In this document: piece by piece, positions 10,967-19,825 of the stretch
Position numbering within the stretch: position 1 is the stretch's first letter
Layout: the number at the start of each line of letters is the position of its first letter
Origin: Zelopaecilomyces penicillatus
Taxonomy: Eukaryota > Ascomycota > Sordariomycetes > Hypocreales > Pseudodiploosporaceae
NCBI GenBank assembly: GCA_005765155.1
Contig: VCCP01000004.1
Span: 806,001-870,000, forward strand
Direction of reading: 5' to 3'
DNA length: 64,000 nt
The notes under the pieces: model-generated
What the model was told of the DNA's origin: nothing
Databases searched by the model: none
Seen by the model: the letters and a program-made list of their open reading frames with translations, nothing else
Translations under genes and position numbers: made by a program

Positions 10967-11353
10967 GCATTAACAAAAAACAAACAAAAGAAGAGAGAGA
11001 AAGTGTGTATAATGATCTGAGGGCGAGGAGAACTCTCCGCTTATTGCTGGTGGTGGGATTGATAATCATGCAACGACCGTGTACTATTAGATTTGGGAAT
11101 CCCATGGGACATGTCAAATAACGCCTTCTAAAAGCTGTTTACTCTTGTGCAACCAGCATTCTGCGAATCGGGCCTTTTCTCTTTGCCCGCCTCTGTGGGT
11201 GATGAATCGCCGTTTAAAGTAGAGGACATATCCATAAGTCCGCCATTAGCCCAATCGTAGCCCTATAGCCTCCACAGGCTCTTGATGTTGTTGATATCTT
11301 GTAGAATACATGTGATTCCCTAAAATTACATTCCCCCCCCCCCCAGCTTCACC
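10967..11353. other. Convergent intergenic spacer with C12 run
   Basis: Holds the 3' UTRs of phb1 and of the Rex3-type gene. A run of 12 C lies at 11333-11344, close to the Rex3 stop codon. No gene is seen. Confidence 0.6.
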
Positions 11354-13321
11354 TCACCAAGGCTCGATAAAGGCCTCCGTCAAACCCCCATCCTTCCCCT
11401 GCGGAGCCACCATCTCCCCGTCCTCAATTTTCCACCCAAGTCTCTGCATATCCTTCCACTCATTCAAGACCTTTAGTCTGACCAAGTCTCCCGCAGCACG
11501 AGCATCTTCAGCAGAGTCGTGGCCGAGCATCTTTGGCCCCGTCTCCTGCTGGATTTTACGGTTTAGATGCTGGTCCATGAGTGTCTTTAAACCATAACGA
11601 AAGGGAAGTCCTGCTCGGTGTGGGTATAGGATGACGGTATCGATGAGGGTGGGGTGGACTACGCGGACGGCGTTGAGGTCGTTTTCGAGGCCGTGCCCAA
11701 TAAGGGGTGTGGATGGGGATAGGAGAGAGAAGAGTAAGTCTCGGGCGACTTCAGGGGAAGATACGATTTTGAGCTTCTTGCGTGACCGAACCTCGCCGTC
11801 TTCGCTTCCGGTTTCCTCGCCGCTCTTAGATGGCTTGGATGTGGAATCATCGTCGTCGAAAGACCAGGATTCAGCTCGGGCAAGATCCTCTGGCCAGACA
11901 CCAGAGAAGCGAGAATTGAGATCCAAGATCTCTCCTAGAGGCTGTACGAGAACATCAAGTAGCTCGACTCCTGTAGGCCACGAAGTTGCAGTCAACCGCA
12001 CGAGCTCGAGGCCGTGGACAGTGTAGCACATTTCGCAATCAAAGCAGACAGCCCGGTCCGGCGGTGCGAAGTTGCTGTCTGGTGTTTTGGCGAAATTCAT
12101 GACAGCAGAGAGCCTCTTGGGGTCACTAGCCTTGTACACGTGGTTCTCATGAGTGAAGCATCCTGCTGAATCACCAACCTCTTGTCCACAGCAGTGGTAT
12201 CGTTTCGGTACTCTTGTTCTCTCTCCAGGAAGCTTGTCCGGGACATATGTCTTGCCCCAGTGGAAGTTGCATGGCCCACCGGTTGTAAGAGCTCCATCTT
12301 CTTCTCGCCGCCCGGGAAAGACTTGAAATCGCTGTTGACACCGATCACACTTCTCCCAGCCCTTGGCTGCATCTAGTCCTTCACGGGCCCTCTTGACTTG
12401 CTCCTCGGATGGCACAACAGGAACGTACCCATGACTGGCGAGGTCACCGATCGGAGTGAGAATGCGTTTCAATAGCTGGACATCTTGCGCAGGTGTGAGG
12501 CCGCTGTCGATTATGACGGGCTTGCCATCGGATAAATCGCTTTGACGCCGCTTCTTCTGAGCGGCTTGTACCTCCTTGGTCCTCTGATCTTTCCACTGTG
12601 AAATAGTTGTTCGTTTGTACTGCATTACTTTGTTCTTCATGACGTTGGTGTAGACAGCTGATTTCTCTATCGCGGCGAGCTGCTCTTCATCTAGTGTCCG
12701 AGTAATGAGCTGTTGTTCAGTCAGGACTAGTTTGCGCTCCTCATCATTTGCATCCTTTTTTAGCTCTGCATTCAGGCGAGTATATTGCTGATGAAGGAGT
12801 TTGACAAGTTTTAGTCGGATCTCATGGCTCGCAGGTGAGCTCTTGAGTAAGCGCGGATTGAGGCTCTCAGCCTTTGCTGGCTTTGGTGGCACAGCAGGTT
12901 TTGGAGTAGAAGCCTTGGGCTTGGTGGAAAGTTGTGAAGTTTTTGAAGCTGTAGAAGAAACGGCCTTTGCCTTGAGAGTAGCTGATCCACTTGGTCTCGA
13001 TATAGGCGGAGGTGAGATGGACCGTGTTGCAGTTTTCAGAGTCTGCACTCCAAGTACATGTGAAGCTGCCCCTTCTTTGGAAGTCCGGGTCAATCCAGAT
13101 TGTGGCTCACTGTCCACACTTGCATCGAGCTTTACGCGCTTTTGTGGCCGGTCTTGGTCCTTGGATGGCACATCTCGAGGTTTCTGTGCTTGGGCGGAGC
13201 CTTTAGCATCGCCACCTGCAGCAGGTGTTGGCGCCTTGTCGCGCGCGTGCCCGAAAATGCATTGGAAAGCGGTGCAGCTGTTGCCAGCAGGACACGGGAT
13301 GTGGGTGAGGTTCAAGCTCAT
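11354..13321 (-). CDS. rex3: RNA exonuclease Rex3-like (DEDDh)
   Basis: 3'-5' RNA exonuclease of the Rex1/3/4 group; yeast Rex3 matures the RNase MRP RNA and other small RNAs. One uninterrupted frame of 655 residues starts at ATG 13321. The frame is open to a TTG at 13387, but the ATG gives the start MSLNLTHIPCPAGNSC typical of this family. Residues 1-30 carry a C-x-C-C-H cluster that fits a small zinc finger. The middle is low-complexity and basic. A second Cys/His cluster lies before the nuclease (CDRCQQRF, CNFHWG, YHCCGQ, CFTHENHVY). The DEDDh domain starts at about residue 424: FDCEM with Asp428 and Glu430, then HGLENDL, and HDSAEDA near the C-terminus. An acidic Ser-rich insert (DDDDSTSKPSKSG) interrupts the nuclease domain between the first and second motifs. 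Confidence 0.9.
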   Translation of the reverse strand: MSLNLTHIPCPAGNSCTAFQCIFGHARDKAPTPAAGGDAKGSAQAQKPRDVPSKDQDRPQKRVKLDASVDSEPQSGLTRTSKEGAASHVLGVQTLKTATRSISPPPISRPSGSATLKAKAVSSTASKTSQLSTKPKASTPKPAVPPKPAKAESLNPRLLKSSPASHEIRLKLVKLLHQQYTRLNAELKKDANDEERKLVLTEQQLITRTLDEEQLAAIEKSAVYTNVMKNKVMQYKRTTISQWKDQRTKEVQAAQKKRRQSDLSDGKPVIIDSGLTPAQDVQLLKRILTPIGDLASHGYVPVVPSEEQVKRAREGLDAAKGWEKCDRCQQRFQVFPGRREEDGALTTGGPCNFHWGKTYVPDKLPGERTRVPKRYHCCGQEVGDSAGCFTHENHVYKASDPKRLSAVMNFAKTPDSNFAPPDRAVCFDCEMCYTVHGLELVRLTATSWPTGVELLDVLVQPLGEILDLNSRFSGVWPEDLARAESWSFDDDDSTSKPSKSGEETGSEDGEVRSRKKLKIVSSPEVARDLLFSLLSPSTPLIGHGLENDLNAVRVVHPTLIDTVILYPHRAGLPFRYGLKTLMDQHLNRKIQQETGPKMLGHDSAEDARAAGDLVRLKVLNEWKDMQRLGWKIEDGEMVAPQGKDGGLTEAFIEPW

Positions 13322-14487
13322 GTCATCGGTTGTAGCCCCCCAAAAGGCAGGTTTATAAGGAGAAGACCGTGGAAAATGCACTTGCAAGCTTGTGTTATCA
13401 AGCAGACTTGTTAAAGAAGGAGGTCATCTACATGAGAGGACGGGAGAGATCAGGATGGAAAGGTTAGATTAGATGAGTTGGAGGTTTAGGGGTCCACTGT
13501 CGTCCAACTGGCTAGGTAGTTTATAGTGGCCTCTTATGGAGCTTCGAGAGCCGGTGTGATGTTGAGACTGAGCAATTGAGCTTATCAGAAGATGGGAGAT
13601 GGGAGATTGGACATGGTCGTTGAAAGGCTCATGAGCGTAGGTACGTTGCAGTCTGTGTAGGAGAAGAGCTGAAGTTGAAAGTTGAAACGGCATCTTATCT
13701 CATCGAGACTTGTTCGTGTTTAAAGTGCCTCCACTATGCATGCTGCTCCAAGCGCCTGAGCCACAGCTAGCCATCACCCAGGTTACAGGGAAGTTATAGA
13801 GGCTTTGGTGGTCACTGCTCACTAGTCACTCGCCACACACCACTATAACGTCTACATTGGCTGGCCGGTGTTCAGGCGTGCCCACTGTAATATTCTCCAA
13901 AGCGACTTTGACGTCAATTCCATGAACCTCATTATACTACAAAATCTGAACTACACACATTGGGTAAATGGTATAGAGGCTCTTGGGCTAGATGCGTGTA
14001 TATTTGTACAGGTGTAGAGGAGCAGGTGCCATATACATCTTCAGTAGAAGTTAAAAATATGTAAACTCTGGGATATTCTTCACCAACCTCTAGTAATCTT
14101 CAGTAATTGCCTAAACATCATTAACCCATCCACCCATCCAGTTCACTATTAGTGAAAACAGCAATGTACAGTTATCTGCATGCATACAATGAAACCACTG
14201 CAACGGCCTAATATAACCTCTAATGTATCTCAACATATCTTTTATGTCGATTTCTTCTTACCTAAACCTGGCAATTCACTGCTTAGCTTTTGAACCGATT
14301 TATTTTGTATATAGGGTGGGGCTTGCTTTCATGATCCTATCTTATATACCACGCGTTGAGCAATGAAGACATTGAGATATGTGCTCAAGTAGATTTGTAG
14401 CCTTACTTTATGTAAACTGACCATATCATACTAAAATAGGAACTATATTGTGACAAAAACTGTTCATACAATTCACCTACACCATGT
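13322..14487. other. Intergenic between Rex3 and SDR genes
   Basis: A spacer of 1.17 kb between two minus-strand genes: the rex3 promoter to the left, the SDR 3' flank to the right, which is AT-rich (14000-14480). No credible coding frame or repeat found. Confidence 0.55.
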
Positions 14488-15345
14488 CTAAGATCCCGGA
14501 GTTTCAAGAGCCTTGTCAAGCAAGGCCCAAGTATGCTCCGACACCTTTGCCAACTGCTCATCGCTCCATATAGCCTTCTTCGTAATAAATTGTCCCTTGT
14601 TATCAATGTTGCTCCAAAATCTTCCCACCTTCTCCCCCGCTGCTGTGGTCTCCGTCGTGCCTTTGAGCAACTTCTCAGCACAGCTGTCTGCTGACGCACC
14701 GACTAGCCGATTGATAACATGCACGCCAGACCGCATGTACCATGGCAGCTCTGCAGCAAGATTTGTTTTTACGATGCCTGGGTAGGCGTGTATGAAGTGA
14801 CGCTTGTGGATACCCTGCAGCTTCTGCTGTGCGGCGTGATATTGGACCATGGCGTCGGTCATAGCCATGCAGTGCTGCGCAGATGCGCCAAGATTGTAGG
14901 TTTCCTTCAAGTCAAGATCGTCCCAGTTCAGTTTGGACGGGTCGCCAGATGATCCGTCGTAGACGACGATGACTTTGGCATCTTCTTTCAGCACTGGGAG
15001 AAGCTCTCGAATGAGAAGCTGCTTGCCATAGTAATGCAGGGCCATTTTCCGATCAATTCCTTCAGGTGTCTCGGCCCTGCCGGTGGTCGACAAGATGCCC
15101 TGCGTCATGATGAGATAGTCGAGCTGCTGGTCTTGTGATGACTTGAAGGCATCTGTATACTGCTTGATCTGCCTCATTGAAGTTGCGTCTAGCCGTCGAA
15201 ACTCAATGTTGGCGTGTGGGATGTCGGCGGGTTTTGTGCGGCCGCTAATGATGACAGACGAGGTGTTGGCTTCGGCTGCAAGACGGCAGGCCATGCTGTA
15301 GCCGATGCCACCTGTGCCGCCTACAACAAGAGCTCTGATGACCAT
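14488..15345 (-). CDS. SDR-fold protein lacking the YxxxK catalytic pair
   Basis: Intronless, 285 residues. The N-terminus is a Rossmann dinucleotide-binding motif (ALVVGGTGGIGYSM, residues 5-18), followed by an acidic residue at LDAT and an NNAG-equivalent stretch LIMTQGIL that lacks the usual Asn-Asn-Ala-Gly. The expected serine region is present (VVYDGSSGD), but the expected Tyr-x-x-x-Lys is replaced: the matching stretch reads NLGASAQHCMAMTDAM. So NAD(P) binding is likely, while classical SDR catalysis is doubtful. Substrate unknown. The start codon is 418 bp from that of a divergent Zn2Cys6 regulator, so the pair may share control elements. Similar fungal proteins with HCMAMTDAM-like stretches are known to me only as unassigned oxidoreductases. 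Confidence 0.8.
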   Translation of the reverse strand: MVIRALVVGGTGGIGYSMACRLAAEANTSSVIISGRTKPADIPHANIEFRRLDATSMRQIKQYTDAFKSSQDQQLDYLIMTQGILSTTGRAETPEGIDRKMALHYYGKQLLIRELLPVLKEDAKVIVVYDGSSGDPSKLNWDDLDLKETYNLGASAQHCMAMTDAMVQYHAAQQKLQGIHKRHFIHAYPGIVKTNLAAELPWYMRSGVHVINRLVGASADSCAEKLLKGTTETTAAGEKVGRFWSNIDNKGQFITKKAIWSDEQLAKVSEHTWALLDKALETPGS

Positions 15346-15763
15346 GATGATTGGATTGAGTTGTGTTGTGTAGTAATATGGAAAGTTTGTTCACAGCTGA
15401 GTGCTACTGTGTGTATTGGTGCTGGTGTGTTTGTAAGGGTCTTGCAAGTGACAATTACTACTGTTCTATCGTCGGAATGCAAAGTATTTAAACTGACAAC
15501 CTCCCGATCGATAAGTGATAATGATGATTCTGATGTAAATGTCAAGGTGGGCTCTTGTTCGTTTCCACCGAGTCAAGGGAGGTTGTTGGTGGACATAGCG
15601 GATTTCCCGGATATTTCGGCGAGGCGGAGATTGAGGGGGGATGAACAACTGAGCAGTCGTTTGCAACTCCGCCACCAAGACATGCATGATGCACTAAACA
15701 CAGCGCTTTATCTCCATTCCATCATTAACGCATCAGGCTTTAAGCCTCACTTCATGCAATGCA
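15346..15763. promoter_or_regulatory. Divergent promoter, SDR and Zn2Cys6 factor
   Basis: This 418-bp region between two start codons pointing away from each other must hold both promoters. An out-of-frame ATG at 15754 lies 10 nt before the chosen start of the regulator and could lower its translation. No CGG-based Zn2Cys6 palindrome was obvious to me. Confidence 0.45.
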
Positions 15764-17353
15764 ATGGAGAGCTCGGCAGCAGCTGCACACACTTTGATGA
15801 GATCAAGACAGAAAAACTGCAACTACTGTGTTCTCATCAAGAGGCGATGCGATAGAAGGACGCCAATTTGCTCTCGGTGTGCTGAGAAGAATATTGCTTG
15901 CAGCTACAGCAGCTTCGGTAGGACAAGAGCGGCCAGACAGCAGCCTCACAGTCCCACGGATGATGACTTCGAGGTCCAGACTGCAATATTGGGAAATGCG
16001 GGAGCCGGTGTGACTTCTGTGTCCGCCTCCACCCAGTCAGCCCGATCCCGGCCGCCAGGGCTGAGCTGCTCCCGGCACCCCCGGGCCGCCGAAGCTCACT
16101 CCGGCTCCACTGCCGTGATGGATGCCCCTGTTGATAATGATGGTGGCATGTATACCAATACTAACACCAACACTGATATGGAAGCATTTGCCGACTTCAT
16201 GGAAGATGCCGTCGATACAAGCCTAGTTGCTGATATCTGCGATCAATGGCTTATGCCCATTGACGATGAGCAGCAGCAGCCCCACTCAGAACGACCGCCA
16301 AGCCCGGCAGACGAAGATATCATGAGATCTTATCAGAACCTAGCCGGCATATGCGTGAGTTCGACCCACCTTCGCATATTACTTGTAACTCCTCTTTGTA
16401 TAGATTTAATACTAACTAATCCGTTTCAGAAACAAGTGCAGCCGTGGCACATCCATGACCCCAAAACACCCATTCACTTTGTCATTGGCTGCCTGCAAGC
16501 CCTCACTGCGGACATAGCCACCCGAAACGCCGCGCCATTCTTGCACCGCTTTCTCTATAGGGACTACATGCCCTCGTGTATACTCCGCTGCTTCACCATC
16601 AATGCTCTCTACGCAAACCGCAAAAATGCCCACACGCCTATGGTTATGAGGGCGATTCACGATGGAGCAAGAGAACTTCTCCTCGATGTTGGAGCAGACA
16701 CTGATGCTGATAATGGTATAGTAAAGCCAATGCAGAAGCTGGCGAGGACCCAGGCTTTGTTTCTGTATCAGGTTATTCGTCTACTTGATGGAGATGTCAC
16801 GTTGCGCGCACAGGGGGAGAGGGATATCCCGACATTGAGGATGTGGGTAGGAGAATTGTGTAAATTGCGTGAGAATCTAGGGGATATGGTGAAATTAGGG
16901 GACGGTATGATCAGAAAGCAACTACCGATAGAATGGGAGGTGAGTTATTCAATTACGGTATTTCCGAAATATTGTCTCAAGCTCATTGATTTATGTTTGT
17001 CAGGCTTGGATTTTCGCCGAGTCTGTTCGCAGAACAATCGTCTTGGCGTACTCATTCATGCATCTTTATGACATGATGAAGGGGTTTGATAACACAGGTA
17101 GTGGCCTCTTCTTTCCAGTGACCAACTAGGGTGTCCATCTAACATAGCATCAGATCCCAACGGGCCTTGGAGCTATGCTCATCGATGGACTTTATCTCGA
17201 CATCTGTGGGAGGCCGAGTCCCCCATGCAATTTGCCAAGATGTGGAAAGAAAGGCCGCAATTCATCATTACTAACTACGCCTTTCAGCACTTTGTTGAGT
17301 ACGGAAGAGGGGAAGACGTCGACGATTTTGCAGAAATTCTCTTGAGCCTGTAA
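15764..17353 (+). CDS. Zn(II)2Cys6 fungal transcription factor
   Basis: Exons 15764-16354, 16430-16939, 17004-17097 and 17154-17353 give 464 residues. The DNA-binding binuclear zinc cluster has Cys at 19, 22, 29, 36, 39 and 46, in the usual spacing C-x2-C-x6-C-x6-C-x2-C-x6-C. The linker is Ser/Pro-rich and the C-terminal half is helical without a named domain that I recognise; the stretch AWIFAESVRRTIVLAYSF in exon 3 is typical of the regulatory region of this superfamily. The first intron is 75 nt with no in-frame stop, so retention would insert 25 residues. All introns are GT-AG. It is divergent from a catalytically altered SDR and convergent with a second SDR gene. Its targets are unknown. 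Confidence 0.85.
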
Positions 17354-18015
17354 GTGCAAAGCAGTTTACTTGTTGATGATATGCGTGAGGTAGGATCATG
17401 TCATTGATGGCTGTCAGCTATCTAATTAATAAATCATCCTAATGGCATGATCAACGTCAAGCAAGCTTTATCAGGCTACAATTGGAAAGGACACCACTTC
17501 AGTTTGCGTCGCATACTTGAGCGTAGTTTCGTTTAGGCTAAACCGCATCAAGGCGATAAATGACAAGGTGGCTAACGGGCTGAAACTATAGGTATATTGG
17601 TGTTGATGAGACTAAGGAGTTCATTTCTGGGAAATAACATGCAATGTAAGTTAATCGAGTTACATCAGCCCAAGCTCTGAAGATTACTCAAGCCGATGAA
17701 TTTCATAATATTGACTGCATCTGCTATAGTTGAGAATAAATCCATGACCACCATATATATAATGATTTCAATATTAATGGACTACCATGAGTCGGTAAAA
17801 TACAAGAGAGGCGATATAAATAATCACAGCCACATGAGACACCCTGAAATGGGTGGGAAGATTTTAATATATTTTACAGCTTGTATCATGAGCTCCATGC
17901 TTCAAAGCATCGTGTCGCGCGGGAACTCCCATAATGTTACTGGAATATCGTCCACAATCGACCAAAACGCTGGATAATGCCCCATGAAACATATGCCTAA
18001 TGTCAATAATGCATC
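17354..18015. other. Convergent spacer
   Basis: AT-rich DNA between the 3' ends of the Zn2Cys6 gene and the Ayr1-like SDR. The 93-codon open frame at 17696-17977 lacks conserved features and codon bias. I see nothing else. Confidence 0.55.
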
Positions 18016-19044
18016 TTAGGCAGCCTTTCTGCTCGCCTTGAGCTTCGGAACAAATGGTTTAAGATAATATGAAGAATGATCCTGTCACACACACAAGGTT
18101 AGAATATTCTCTCCAAAAGAGGAACAGTTGGGAAAAACCCCTCTATTTAAGCGTGAAAAATAGAACGTACAAGTATATACTGTGGTAGAAGCCACAACAT
18201 CGCACGAACGAGATTGGCACCTCCGCCGATCCAGTACTTGCCAGTAGTTCCCCTATTTACCTGGCGTACAACATCTTTCGCAAAAGATTCTGGGCTTACG
18301 CCAAAGGGAATCTTCTCTGGCTGATCATCGATGATGTCTTTGACGCTTGAATAATAAGAGCCCTTGGGGAGTGGCGGGTTTGGCTGGTTGTTCAGGAAAT
18401 CCGTCTGGATTCCGCCTGCGAGGAGAACAAGAACACGGACGCCGAGTGGTGCTAACTCCAAGCGCATTACTTCGCTTGCCTGGGTTAAAGCGGCTTTGCT
18501 TGCTTGATACATGCCTAGATGGTGTTAAAATATGTCAGTTTAATCTAAATATTCTCTTGACATTCAATAGCTCTTCTGTAGGAAGTTCTGGCCATATACT
18601 CAGAAAAGGTAATGCAGCACTGCCACCAATGGACGAATTATTAACAATACAACCCTGTGCCTCGATTAAGAGATGACTAAAAGCTTGCATCATCTCAACG
18701 GCTCCAAAGAAGTTGATATCGAAGATCTTTTTCGCTTCGGCTATTGAGGTGTCTAGACCAGGCATGTTCAACCCAAGCCCAGCGTTGTTGACCAAAACAT
18801 CGAGCTTTCCACCAGTTTGTTCAGTGACAACCAAGACCGCAGCTGCAATGGACTCTGAAGATCCGACATCGAGTGCGAGAACGGTGACGTTCGGTGCTGA
18901 GGATAACGACTCTGGTATCTTGGACGGCGAGCGTGCGGTTGCGAAGACGTGATAGCCGCCGTCCCTGAAAGCTTCGACGATGGCGGCACCGACTCCGCCA
19001 CCGGAGCAGCCTGTGACTAGGCAAGTCTTTCTTGTAGAATTCAT
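18016..19044 (-). CDS. ayr1: Classical SDR, Ayr1-like 1-acyl-DHAP reductase
   Basis: Minus-strand exons 19044-18600, 18514-18171 and 18081-18016 give 284 residues. Motifs: cofactor loop TGCSGGGVG (residues 10-18), LVNNAG, the catalytic serine in NNSSIGG, and YQASK as the catalytic Tyr/Lys pair, created by the first splice junction. Relatives such as yeast Ayr1 reduce 1-acyl-dihydroxyacetone phosphate with NADPH on lipid droplets and ER. A hydrophobic C-terminal segment (LVRAMLWLLPQYIL) fits membrane association. The second intron (GTACGT to GACAG, 89 nt) is easy to miss, since read-through ends only 7 codons later; splicing adds a basic tail DHSSYYLKPFVPKLKASRK. Homology to Ayr1 is a subfamily guess; related SDRs act on other lipids or ketones. 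Confidence 0.85.
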
Positions 19045-19825
19045 AGTCGGAAAGTGTGTTTCTTATTCAATTGATGGAGAAACAAGACAGGGGGGGTGAA
19101 GGAGGTGTGAAGGTACACGTAGTAGGTGGTGATGAAAGGCGAAGTTATGGTGAGATAAGCAAAGTACTCAACTAAGGTATGTTAATAAATGAAAAATGAT
19201 CTGCCGGTCTTTTTATAGTGGAAGTCCTCTTTCAACTCGGAAAATGAGAGACATTCCTTCTTCAAGTTGTGGAGTTGTCGTTCGTGGACTTTGTGGAGTT
19301 GTGGAGTTGTGGACTTTTGGGGAATTCGTCGAGTTTCACTAGGTGCTGTTAAACGCAAATCCTTGATTTGAACGACGTCTCAGACATAACAGCAAAATAT
19401 ACGTAGCTTGAGTAACTAATTAGCTTTTCGCAATTATTGAGAGGCTTAATATGTCGATTATCGAAAGAACACATACCGAGTGAGTCATTCGGTCAGCGCA
19501 GTAGCATCTCAAAGTTGAGTTCGTCGCAAACAAGATATTGTCTGAGACCACTGTGTATGTAACATCCATTCGAATATTGTCTGAGATTGAACCCTGGGAT
19601 TTCTACCGCACCCATGAAAATATGAACAATACCGGGATATACGTCATTTTGGAAATGGAAGAGAGCGAAACCTGTGTACGATATGTGGGATATCCAATAA
19701 TTATTTTGTTATTCCTATCTTGGTAGATACTGCAGTGAACAGTATTGGTTATAATAGTGTTATTTGAAGATGATGACCCCCCCCCCCCCGAATTGCTTCC
19801 CATCAACGAAGCTAGTAGTCGACTT
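19045..19825. other. Intergenic, SDR promoter side
   Basis: Holds the promoter of the Ayr1-like gene and the 3' flank of the next minus-strand gene. It includes short direct repeats of GTGGAGTT (19268-19312) and a C13 run at 19777-19789. No credible ORF. Confidence 0.55.
19268..19312. repeat. Short GTGGAGTT direct repeats
   Basis: The octamer GTGGAGTT occurs three times within 45 bp, with GTGGACTT variants beside them. It sits about 225-270 bp upstream of the Ayr1-like start codon, so it may be a promoter element or simple slippage. Confidence 0.5.

Noticed and set aside
12801..13358. 185-codon plus-strand frame opposite Rex3
   Set aside because: It mirrors the low-complexity part of a real gene on the other strand; the Rex3 motifs decide the coding strand.
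14488..19044. Secondary-metabolite gene cluster
   Set aside because: There are an SDR pair and a Zn2Cys6 factor, but no polyketide synthase, peptide synthetase, terpene cyclase or P450 nearby.
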